The notes beneath the pieces were generated by a model. It did no database searches. It worked only from the letters and a program-made list of their open reading frames with translations, and was not told the origin of the DNA. Position numbers and translations under genes: made by a program. Positions 26,630 to 34,090 of a DNA stretch of 64,000 nucleotides are shown one piece after another. The stretch is from Paenibacillus radicis (ex Gao et al. 2016) (GTDB lineage Bacteria > Bacillota > Bacilli > Paenibacillales > Paenibacillaceae). Where the stretch lies: contig NZ_BMHY01000001.1 in NCBI RefSeq assembly GCF_014641555.1, positions 186,001 to 250,000 on the forward strand, written 5' to 3'. The stretch's first letter is position 1; each line of letters begins with the position of its first letter.

Positions 26630-27727
26630 ATGTGGAAGTTTATCATTATTGTTGCTGTCATCGCTTTACTCGTTTATTTGGTTATCGCTTATTATCCACC
26701 GCTGGGCGGTAAAAGCTCGGCAGAGAGCCAAAAAAGAATTCAACGATCCCCTAACTTTGCCGACGGGAAGTTCCGTAATCAGATTGACACACCAATGAAG
26801 TATGGTTTTAAGGATACGGTCGAAGCTTTATATAAAACGGTGAAAGGAACGCCCAACAGCCGGCCAAAGAAGAGCAATCCGTCCGTTCCGTTTGATGCAA
26901 AGGCTTTCTCGGCTAGCAGTGACGATCAAGTCATCTGGTTCGGTCATTCGACCCTATTGCTGAAAGTCAGCGGAGTCAAGCTTTTAATTGATCCTGTATT
27001 CAGCAACTATGCAGCTCCGGTCCGGTACTTTGGTCCAAAACGCTACAGCTACGAGCTTCCGGCAACAATTGAGGAATTGCCCGTGATTGATGCCGTTCTC
27101 ATCTCGCATGATCACTACGATCATCTTGACTATCGCTCTATTCGCAAGCTGAAAGAGAAGGTAAAGCAATTTATCGTACCGTTAGGGGTCTCGGGCCATT
27201 TAACGAAGTGGGGGATTGATCCGGAACGTATTGTGGAGCTCGATTGGTGGGATGAGCAGTCCTTCCAGGGACTTACGCTAGTAAGTACGCCTGCCAGACA
27301 TTTCTCTGGCCGCAACGTGAATGACTCAGGCTCAACCTTATGGAGCTCCTGGGTCATTATGGGGGACAGATCGAAAATCTATTTTAGCGGGGACAGCGGG
27401 TATGCGCCTCATTTCAAGGAGATTGGCAGCAAGTACGGGCCTTTCGATCTTACGCTGATGGAAACAGGTCAATATGATGAGAAATGGGCAAACATTCATA
27501 TGACGCCCGAAGAGTCACTGCAGGCTAATCAGGAAGTGCAAGGGAAACTAATGGTTCCGATTCATTGGGGAGCGTTCACGTTAGCTTTGCACAGCTGGAC
27601 GGATCCAATCGAGAGGGCCAAGAGGGCTGCCGATCAGCTCGGCACTGCCCTGGCGACTCCGAAACTGGGCGAACCGGTCATTATCGGAGCCGAGGAGTTC
27701 CCGTCTTCAACATGGTGGGAAGAATAA
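26630..27727 (+). CDS. membrane-anchored metallo-beta-lactamase-fold hydrolase (NAPE-PLD/UlaG-like)
   Basis: The 365-residue protein starts with a transmembrane anchor (residues 3-22). An MBL-fold domain follows, with IWFGHSTLLLKV, the zinc motif SHDHYDHLD (HxHxDH, about residue 163) and downstream metal ligands in PARHFSGR, FSGDSGY and PIHWGAF. This pattern is typical of the N-acyl-phosphatidylethanolamine phospholipase D/RomA-like branch, so lipid or ester hydrolysis is possible but unproven. The MerR-type promoter in front suggests induction by an electrophile, oxidant or similar stress signal. The ATG follows AGAAGGAGAAG. It is followed by a terminator and appears to be monocistronic. Confidence 0.88.
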   Translation: MWKFIIIVAVIALLVYLVIAYYPPLGGKSSAESQKRIQRSPNFADGKFRNQIDTPMKYGFKDTVEALYKTVKGTPNSRPKKSNPSVPFDAKAFSASSDDQVIWFGHSTLLLKVSGVKLLIDPVFSNYAAPVRYFGPKRYSYELPATIEELPVIDAVLISHDHYDHLDYRSIRKLKEKVKQFIVPLGVSGHLTKWGIDPERIVELDWWDEQSFQGLTLVSTPARHFSGRNVNDSGSTLWSSWVIMGDRSKIYFSGDSGYAPHFKEIGSKYGPFDLTLMETGQYDEKWANIHMTPEESLQANQEVQGKLMVPIHWGAFTLALHSWTDPIERAKRAADQLGTALATPKLGEPVIIGAEEFPSSTWWEE

Positions 27728-27740
27728 ACGGGATGAGAAT

Positions 27741-27790
27741 AAGCAATCGCTCTGGCACATAATGGTGACGGAACGATTGCTTTTATTTTT
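27741..27790 (+). terminator. terminator of the MBL-fold gene
   Basis: AAGCAATCG (27741-27749) pairs with CGATTGCTT (27774-27782) around a 24-base loop, followed by a T-rich tail. Confidence 0.65.
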
Positions 27791-27955
27791 ATGAAGAAAG
27801 AATTCGAAAAGTTCAGAGCCGTATATGGGTGTAATAACGCACCGCTGCTATCTCCTGATGTTGTAGATATTGGTCTAGAAACACATGAAGACTACAGACA
27901 AAGGGGCTATGCTCTTTCCAATCCCTGCAATGACGCGAAAAGACATTGTGTCTGA
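27791..27955 (+). pseudogene. remnant of a GNAT acetyltransferase (C-terminal part)
   Basis: A 54-codon open frame contains DIGLETHEDYRQRGYA, which is the acetyl-CoA-binding region of the GNAT_acetyltran (ZmaR-like) family. That family usually has about 250 residues. The N-terminal two thirds are missing and the frame runs out shortly after the motif. The ATG lies directly in the T-run of the preceding terminator and has no ribosome binding site, so it is probably not expressed. A complementary N-terminal fragment of the same family lies at 31546. Confidence 0.6.
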
Positions 27956-27980
27956 GTGTTACGGCTTTATTATTTGTGAT

Positions 27981-28829
27981 TTAAATGTGCTGTAACTTTT
28001 CGATAAAAGAACGGAGTGTAGGGGTCAGATATGAATCTTTTTTACAGATAAATATTGTTGTGACCTCATTATAGGGTTTAGGTATACTGTAGCCGCTAAT
28101 TGTTCCGTCATCAATTAGTCGACGAACGGATGATTTCGGAACAATCGTAACGCAAATTCCGGCAGTTATACTGCCAATAATGGTGTCAAACGATCCGAAT
28201 TGCATGATTTGCTTAGGAATGATTCCCTCGCCTTTCAGCCAGCTTTCCAATCTTTCACGATAACCGCAGCCTTTGTTGAAGAGCAGCAACGGTTTCTTCA
28301 CAATATCATCCAATGTAGAATTCTCATTTTTTGAAACAAGTATAAGCTCTTCCCGGAAAACCTCATAACAATCAATGAGCGGATGCTTCACAGGACCCGT
28401 AACAAATGCCCCGTCTAATTTCATGCTCGTTACGTCTTGGAGCAGCCGTGCGGTCACACCTACCGTCAGCGATAAATCTACATGGGGGTGCTTCTCGAGG
28501 TACTCGGACAGTAATCCTGGCAAACTGAAGATGGGTTCTACAACTCCAATATTAAGAATCCCAGAAGGATCGTCACTTCCTTGAAAAGCACGTTTGATTT
28601 CTTCCATTTTTCCTAATATATCTTCTGCATATTCAAGCAATCGTTTGCCTTCTGCGTTCAATACCATTCCGCGTTTATGGCGATAGAACAGTTCGGTTTG
28701 AAGCTCCTTTTCCAGTCGTTTGATTCTCGCTGTTACATTGGACTGGACATAGCTTAATTCAAGGGCAGCTTGGCTTACACTGCCGAATTCAGCAACCGCT
28801 TTGAAGATTTTTAAGTCGTTGATTTCCAT
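27981..28829 (-). CDS. LysR-family transcriptional regulator
   Basis: The 282-residue protein has the LysR winged helix-turn-helix (residues 1-60: LKIFKAVAEFGSVSQAALELSYVQSNVTARIKRLEKEL) and a two-lobed substrate-binding domain (about 88-280). ATG 28829 is preceded by GGGGGAAG; the frame is open seven codons further but without a ribosome binding site. It is divergent from an EamA transporter gene 168 bases away. This is the standard arrangement for a LysR activator controlling a metabolite exporter. A 17-base palindrome and short direct repeats lie in the gap. Confidence 0.92.
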   Translation of the reverse strand: MEINDLKIFKAVAEFGSVSQAALELSYVQSNVTARIKRLEKELQTELFYRHKRGMVLNAEGKRLLEYAEDILGKMEEIKRAFQGSDDPSGILNIGVVEPIFSLPGLLSEYLEKHPHVDLSLTVGVTARLLQDVTSMKLDGAFVTGPVKHPLIDCYEVFREELILVSKNENSTLDDIVKKPLLLFNKGCGYRERLESWLKGEGIIPKQIMQFGSFDTIIGSITAGICVTIVPKSSVRRLIDDGTISGYSIPKPYNEVTTIFICKKDSYLTPTLRSFIEKLQHI

Positions 28830-28842
28830 TTTACTTCCCCCA

Positions 28843-28902
28843 TGTACCATGTACCATATAGCTTATTCCTATATGATTGAATAACTATCATTTTAAATGA
28901 TA
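28843..28902. promoter_or_regulatory. LysR/EamA intergenic repeats and palindrome
   Basis: CATGTAC occurs twice in tandem followed by CATATA just upstream of the LysR start (about 28841-28860). TATCATTT-T-AAATGATA at 28886-28902 is a perfect 17-base palindrome. Either could be the regulator's site. Confidence 0.5.
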
Positions 28903-28997
28903 ATAAACTCTATTTTCAATCGTTTTACTAAGAGATATCGTTCCCCTTATGATTAATAACGTTATAGAGATCAGACAGCATGGGGAGATGAAGAGAA

Positions 28998-29975
28998 GTG
29001 GCAAGCAAGCAAGTTTTATGGGGTTCAGCATTATGTCTGACCGCCAGCGTTTCATGGGGAGCGATGTTCCCTGTTGCAAATATTGCACTACATAGCATAG
29101 ATCCGTTTTATTTTTCGATGATTCGCTATTTGATCGTAACCTTAATTCTAGTATGCATTCTCTGGATAAAAGAGGGGAAATTCGCGTTTCGTTTTGAAGG
29201 AAAAGGACGAAAGCTCCTCTTTTGTGGGATAATGGCATTTACAGTGTATAATCTTTTTGTATTCTCGGGTCAGAATCTTATGGGAGATTCAGGTACAATT
29301 ACAGCTTCAATTATGGAAGTGCTTATGCCATTGATTTCAATCCTCATTCTTTGGTACAGGACGAAGAAAAGACCTGCTAGAGCTACGTTAATCACGATAG
29401 GCATCGCTTTAGTAGGCACAATGCTCGTCATAACGAACGGGAACCTTTCATTTTTTACAATGGCTGTTCAGCATCTGCTTCCTGTATCCCTTATATTTTT
29501 CGGTGTCGTGGGCTGGGTGCTTTATTCTCTGGGAGGCAGCGAGTTTGAAAAGTGGTCAACACTGAGATACTCAACTTTGACCTGTCTGCTGGGAACGTCT
29601 GTGTCTGTAGTTATCGTATTGTTGGCAACCCTATTCGACCTAATTCCTATGCCAGATTGGAACACGTTAGTCTCCGTTAGATACGAGATGTCGTTCATGG
29701 TGCTTATGCCAGGACTGCTGGCATTATTGAGCTGGAATGCCGGTCTGAAGAAACTGACTCCTGTAAACGGAATTTTATTCATCAGCTTAGTTCCGGTCAC
29801 CACGTTTGTCATTATGATTTTTCAAGGCTATACAATTAGCATCTATGAGTTTTATGGCGCTCTGCTGGTGATTTTCGCCTTGATCCGCAATAATATCAAT
29901 CAGCGAAAAACAGGGAAGACGCGCGTACAAGCGGAACGGCGAAAGGCCATTCAAAAGAATGCTTATGAACGTTAA
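28998..29975 (+). CDS. EamA/DMT-family transporter
   Basis: This 325-residue membrane protein has about ten hydrophobic segments in two homologous EamA halves (about 8-145 and 160-298). It begins LWGSALCLTASVSWGAMFPVANIAL, a typical first EamA helix. Such proteins export amino acids, nucleosides or drugs; the substrate is not evident. GTG 28998 is ten bases after GGGGAG. It is divergent from the LysR gene and is followed 14 bases later by a polysaccharide deacetylase gene on the same strand, so the two may be co-transcribed. Confidence 0.88.
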   Translation: MASKQVLWGSALCLTASVSWGAMFPVANIALHSIDPFYFSMIRYLIVTLILVCILWIKEGKFAFRFEGKGRKLLFCGIMAFTVYNLFVFSGQNLMGDSGTITASIMEVLMPLISILILWYRTKKRPARATLITIGIALVGTMLVITNGNLSFFTMAVQHLLPVSLIFFGVVGWVLYSLGGSEFEKWSTLRYSTLTCLLGTSVSVVIVLLATLFDLIPMPDWNTLVSVRYEMSFMVLMPGLLALLSWNAGLKKLTPVNGILFISLVPVTTFVIMIFQGYTISIYEFYGALLVIFALIRNNINQRKTGKTRVQAERRKAIQKNAYER

Positions 29976-29989
29976 GGAAGTGTAGCAAA

Positions 29990-30880
29990 ATGGATTTCCA
30001 ATATTCCTATCAAAAATCAAGTAAAGATTTTACGCCGAAGAACAATAAACCACCGCGGAAGAGAAAAATAAATTACCGAAAAATGATCATCGTTATCGTT
30101 GCGTTGGCACTCCTAATCTTTGGGACGATTTATGTGTCAGTCGACCTGGTAACGACGTGGAGAAAGCATGATTTAAAGACAGACATACCTGTACGCGAAT
30201 CCTTACAAAATCAACCCCATATAGATGCATCGCCAACACCAAAAGCGGATGAAAATCAGGCAGCTCCGCTTAAGGTGGTATACCTCACCTTTGATGATGG
30301 TCCAAGCAAATATACGAATGACATCCTGAACATTTTAAAGGAGCATGGGGCGAAAGCAACCTTTTTCATGATTGGCTCTCACTTGAACCGGCACAAAGAC
30401 GAGGTTAAGCGGATCGTTGAAGAGGGGAGCTACCCTGGACTTCACAGTATGTCGCATGATGTTAATAAATTGTATAAAAGCGGCGGTTCGTCCCGTTTTA
30501 TTGAGGAGTTCAAACAGGAACAAGAGCTGGTGAAGGACATTGTCGGTTTTGCTCCGGATCTGATTCGTGCGCCATATGGAAGCAAACCGCATGTGGATGA
30601 AGTGTTTCGCGGGGATATTGCCGAGGCTGGCTTTCGGATGTGGGACTGGACGGTGGATTCATTGGATTGGAATTTGCCGGACAAACCCGATAAAATAGCG
30701 GAGCAAGTCAGCCAAAGCATTCATCGGGATCTGGAAGTCATTTTACTGCATGAGCGGGAGCAGACAGTAGAAGCATTACCGAAAATATTGGATATTCTCC
30801 ATGATTGCGGCTACGAGTTTAAAGCATATGATTCCAGTGAACATGTCATAGCAAATTTTAGCGGTGATTCACGATTATAG
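29990..30880 (+). CDS. membrane-anchored polysaccharide deacetylase (CE4/NodB domain)
   Basis: The 296-residue protein has a basic cytoplasmic head (RKRKINYRK), a signal anchor near residues 32-52 and an extracellular NodB domain from about residue 92. The catalytic motifs are TFDDGP (motif 1, both Asp), LHSMSHD (motif 2, metal His residues), RAPYGS (motif 3), WDWTVDSLDW (motif 4) and LHER (motif 5; the usual LH is kept). It probably de-N-acetylates peptidoglycan or another amino-sugar polymer. AAGGAAG precedes the ATG. The next gene starts 82 bases downstream. Confidence 0.9.
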   Translation: MDFQYSYQKSSKDFTPKNNKPPRKRKINYRKMIIVIVALALLIFGTIYVSVDLVTTWRKHDLKTDIPVRESLQNQPHIDASPTPKADENQAAPLKVVYLTFDDGPSKYTNDILNILKEHGAKATFFMIGSHLNRHKDEVKRIVEEGSYPGLHSMSHDVNKLYKSGGSSRFIEEFKQEQELVKDIVGFAPDLIRAPYGSKPHVDEVFRGDIAEAGFRMWDWTVDSLDWNLPDKPDKIAEQVSQSIHRDLEVILLHEREQTVEALPKILDILHDCGYEFKAYDSSEHVIANFSGDSRL

Positions 30881-30962
30881 TATTACATGAGGGTTCACAC
30901 GCCTAAGTGTGGTAATATTTAGGTAGGATGATGAATGAAAATAAGAGAATGCAGGTGAGAGA

Positions 30963-31535
30963 TTGAAGAAAGTTTTCATAAAACGATTTTTGATAGCAGC
31001 AGCCGTTCTTTTCATCTGGTTTATCATTCACACGACTGTCGTGATCATAGACGGGTTAAATGATGAATTGAAGCCCGTTGACGCAGCTGTAGTATTAGGC
31101 AATAAAGTAGAAACGAATGGACAGCCTGCTGACCGGTTAAAAGCAAGATTAGATAAGTCGGTAGAGCTTTATGCGGAGAACTATTTTACCTATATCATTG
31201 TAAGCGGCGGTATTGGCAAGGAAGGCTTCGATGAGGCAGAGGTTATGAAGGCTTACTTAGTAGATAAAGGAATCCCGGAAGGTAAAATTATCGAGGATAA
31301 TAACGGGTACAACTCCTATATGACCGCCCAAAATACAAGCAAAATTATGGATGAATTAAAGTTGGACTCCGTCATGATTATTACGCAATATTTTCATATA
31401 TCGAGGACCAAATTAGCTTTTAGCAAAATGGATATGAAGCACGTGTATTCCGCCCATGCTAAAATCTTTGATTTTAGAGATATTTACTCCTTAATAAGAG
31501 AATTCCCGGCCTATTATAAATATCTTCTTAAATAA
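30963..31535 (+). CDS. YdcF/SanA-like DUF218 membrane protein
   Basis: The 190-residue protein has an N-terminal membrane segment (residues 8-29). A DUF218 domain follows, with DAAVVLGNKV, YIIVSGGIG and NNGYNSYMTAQNT. SanA and YdcF relatives take part in envelope barrier function or bind nucleotide-like ligands; the reaction is not known. The start is TTG 30963 behind AGGTGAG. It follows the deacetylase gene and is followed 10 bases later by a GNAT fragment, so all may share a transcript. Confidence 0.85.
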   Translation: MKKVFIKRFLIAAAVLFIWFIIHTTVVIIDGLNDELKPVDAAVVLGNKVETNGQPADRLKARLDKSVELYAENYFTYIIVSGGIGKEGFDEAEVMKAYLVDKGIPEGKIIEDNNGYNSYMTAQNTSKIMDELKLDSVMIITQYFHISRTKLAFSKMDMKHVYSAHAKIFDFRDIYSLIREFPAYYKYLLK

Positions 31536-31545
31536 GGAGGAAGAG

Positions 31546-31803
31546 ATGATTAAAGCAAATGGTTTGCATAAGGTTACTTATTATAAGAAGATAACAACCG
31601 ATCATAGCCCCAGTTTTTCAGGAATAGCTGCCGGTGTATGCAAGGGAGAATTATGGGTTGATCATTTAGAAAATGCTAATATTGCGATTGCAAATTCTTA
31701 TGCAGTTGGAGGCTTTGCGTTTTTAGGAGAGATTACATCCGAAGAACAATACAAGAAGTTGAAAGGTTTATCCATGAAGAGCAAGGGGATAATCCGTTCT
31801 CAC
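31546..31803 (+). pseudogene. remnant of a GNAT acetyltransferase (N-terminal part)
   Basis: After a strong AGGAGGAAGAG ribosome binding site, an ATG opens a frame with GELWVDHLENANIAIANSYAVGGFAFLGE. That is the N-terminal region of the ZmaR-like GNAT_acetyltran family. Similarity stops near base 31800, where the frame runs into a terminator hairpin and then antisense through the next gene to a stop at 31950 (134 codons in all). The acetyl-CoA-binding half is missing. A matching C-terminal fragment lies 3.6 kb upstream at 27791. A short translated product cannot be excluded. Confidence 0.65.
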
Positions 31804-31831
31804 AAAAAAGCCCCAGCCGTAACGGCGGGGC
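31804..31831 (-). terminator. terminator of the zinc-ribbon gene
   Basis: On the minus strand, GCCCCGCCG pairs with CGGCTGGGGC around TTA with one bulge and is followed by six T. It ends 15 bases beyond the stop of the minus-strand gene. Confidence 0.85.
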
Positions 31832-31845
31832 ATCACAACTTCCCT

Positions 31846-32271
31846 TTACTTCTTCTTGCCAGGCGTCCACTTAAATCCGCAATTCATACATCCATTAACG
31901 AGTTCATTTCTGCCGATAAACCCTACCAATATACCTACAGGCAAGGATAAGCTAATCGAAATCCAACAAATAATAGCAATGATAGCTACAAGACCCTCAC
32001 TTATCCCTACTCCATTTCCACCAGACATCATATTCATTAGCATAAATTGAGCTGCAAAGACACCGATAATTACTACTAATAGTGGAAGCAATGCCATCCA
32101 CCCTAAAGTCTTAAACATTCTTGAGAAGCTGTAGCCTTTTTTACTCGCTACTATTTGAGTTGATTTGCATTTCCGACAGGCAACAGGGCTAATATTTCCT
32201 GATACACTCGCAGGGCTGCCCGCTCCCCCTGCAGTAGACTGACTCGTTGTAGTTCTAGTAGTACGTTGCAC
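31846..32271 (-). CDS. zinc-ribbon membrane protein of unknown function
   Basis: The 141-residue protein has a Thr/Ser/Gly-rich N-terminus, a CRKC pair (about 33-36), two hydrophobic segments (about 57-80 and 90-117) and a second CMNC pair near residue 129. The four cysteines could form one zinc ribbon split by the membrane hairpin, with both pairs on the same side. The tail is basic (WTPGKKK). I know no function. GTG 32271 is nine bases after GGGAG. The N-terminal SQSTAGGAGSPAS stretch is probably disordered. Confidence 0.7.
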   Translation of the reverse strand: MQRTTRTTTSQSTAGGAGSPASVSGNISPVACRKCKSTQIVASKKGYSFSRMFKTLGWMALLPLLVVIIGVFAAQFMLMNMMSGGNGVGISEGLVAIIAIICWISISLSLPVGILVGFIGRNELVNGCMNCGFKWTPGKKK

Positions 32272-32377
32272 TTCTTATGACTCCCCTCAGATAGGTGTAA
32301 AGCACTATTCTATTATTCGGCATAGTTTTCCAAAATTCCTTTTTTAACCCCTTATTTTTGGTTCTCACTTTATCAAG

Positions 32378-32383
32378 TATAAT
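32378..32383 (+). promoter_or_regulatory. -10 box of the AraC/Btr-like gene
   Basis: A perfect TATAAT lies 55 bases before the TTG start of the regulator. No good -35 is seen, as expected for an activator-dependent or regulated promoter. No Fur-box match was found here. Confidence 0.45.
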
Positions 32384-32437
32384 GAAGGCAACGCCAATCT
32401 AAACGAAACGGCAACGGATATGTGGAGGGAAGCTGCC

Positions 32438-34018
32438 TTGAATAAATTACATCACCCCTGCAGGGAGATCCTGTATATTAACGATATCCAATCCATTGAT
32501 ATTACTGCAAATGGAGAGCGGAGCTATGCAAGCTCAGACGCATACACACTCATTATTTGCTTACATGGCCAAGGAGTGCTGGAATGGGGGCAAGAAACTC
32601 TCTCTTTAGCTGAAGGTGATATCTGCATACAGCCTCCAGGCCGCGAGCTGAAGCTGCATGCAAGGGACGGTGCTCCCTTAAAAGGATGGCGGATTGCATA
32701 TGACTCCTATGTTCGGCAGGATCAAGGGATGCCAGTGAAGCCAGCCATCACTCGTCATGAGTGGCTAACTGTTCAAGCTATTAAGCCGTTGACTGATCTA
32801 TGCGATAGTTTGCATCATACCTTCAGCATGGAACAGCCGAATGGGTACAGCATACAGAGCGAGTTTTACCGGCTAATGGCTTATATAGAGGATTCGAGGC
32901 TAAGCGGGGACATAGAGGAGACGACGGCCGAAGCGATTGTTCGCGTATCCAATTTCATGCAAGAGCGCATCGATCAGGACTTTACCCGAGCTGAGCTGGC
33001 CCGAATGGCTGGGCTAAGTCAGGGTTATTTCTCCCGCGCCTTTCAGGAACAACTGGGGATAACCCCGACCAAATTTATGATGGATTTGCGGATAGCGAAA
33101 GCGAAGCAGATGCTGCTCTATGGAAATAGCGTTAAGGATACAGCTGCTCAGGTTGGCATTGAGGACGAGTTTTACTTTAGCAGAAAATTTAAGCAGCATG
33201 CGGGACTATCACCGGTATCTTACCTGAAGAGCAGGAGAAGAAATATCGCCAGTGTATCCGAGCCTATATCAGGCAGCTTGCTCGCCTTGCAGCTGTTGCC
33301 AAAGGCAGCTGCATTTTATCCCACGCATACGAAGTACGCGCAAATGCTGCACTTGCATGCGAATGAAGCGGGAATCGGACAATCCTGGCATAAAAATGTG
33401 GAAATGCTGCAAAATGCTGCTCCTGAGCTTATTTTCTGTACCGATTTTTTGTCGTATGAAGCGCAAAATGATCTGGAACAGGTCGCACCTGTAATCCGTG
33501 TGCCTTGGCTTGAAACGGATTGGCGGGAACAGCTGCTTCTTGTAGCCGAAGCAACGGACTATAGGAAGGAAGGCGAACAGTGGCTTGACGAATATGAGCG
33601 AAAAGCAGATCGGATCAGCCGAAAAATACGCCAGATTTGGGGGAGTGCGACGATTAACATTTGCCGCATTACGGAGCAAGAATATCGGATATATGGGGAT
33701 CGGAATGCAGGAGCAGTGCTCTATCAGGATTTGCGGATATCTGCAACCCATGAATTGAAACAGGTTGATGTATATACTACGGTCAACGAGCAGGATCTAT
33801 CTGCTTACGATGCTGATGCGTTAATTATTATGGTGGACCCATCGCCGAAGGCAGCTATGGCGTGGCGGTCGCTGCAGAGCAGCAAGGTATGGCAAACAAT
33901 GAACGCTGTGAAAAAGCGTAATATTTATGAAATCGGAACAGAGAAGCTATTCGAGTATTCGGCTTGGTCGCATGATCGCTCGTTATCTTTTTTTGCAGAG
34001 CTATTTGGGAAACGATAA
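32438..34018 (+). CDS. AraC regulator fused to siderophore-binding-protein domain (Btr-like)
   Basis: The protein has an N-terminal cupin-like sensor region (about 1-140). An AraC helix-turn-helix pair follows (about 165-260: MQERIDQDFTRAELARMAGLSQGYFSRAFQEQLGITP and DEFYFSRKFKQHAGLSPVSYL). A periplasmic-binding-protein type 2 domain occupies about 275-525. This is the layout of Bacillus Btr, which binds ferri-bacillibactin in the cytoplasm and activates its uptake genes. The start is TTG 32438, nine bases after GGAGGG (526 residues); ATG 32420 lacks a ribosome binding site. It precedes a hydrolase, a siderophore-binding lipoprotein and a FhuF-like reductase, which are its likely targets. A second such regulator lies at 51864. 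Confidence 0.88.
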   Translation: MNKLHHPCREILYINDIQSIDITANGERSYASSDAYTLIICLHGQGVLEWGQETLSLAEGDICIQPPGRELKLHARDGAPLKGWRIAYDSYVRQDQGMPVKPAITRHEWLTVQAIKPLTDLCDSLHHTFSMEQPNGYSIQSEFYRLMAYIEDSRLSGDIEETTAEAIVRVSNFMQERIDQDFTRAELARMAGLSQGYFSRAFQEQLGITPTKFMMDLRIAKAKQMLLYGNSVKDTAAQVGIEDEFYFSRKFKQHAGLSPVSYLKSRRRNIASVSEPISGSLLALQLLPKAAAFYPTHTKYAQMLHLHANEAGIGQSWHKNVEMLQNAAPELIFCTDFLSYEAQNDLEQVAPVIRVPWLETDWREQLLLVAEATDYRKEGEQWLDEYERKADRISRKIRQIWGSATINICRITEQEYRIYGDRNAGAVLYQDLRISATHELKQVDVYTTVNEQDLSAYDADALIIMVDPSPKAAMAWRSLQSSKVWQTMNAVKKRNIYEIGTEKLFEYSAWSHDRSLSFFAELFGKR

Positions 34019-34090
34019 GGCTAGTCCAGAGTCAGGTAACAAAAGTACAAAATAGAAGTTCTTATTGTCCATGTTCATAGAGGGCACGAA

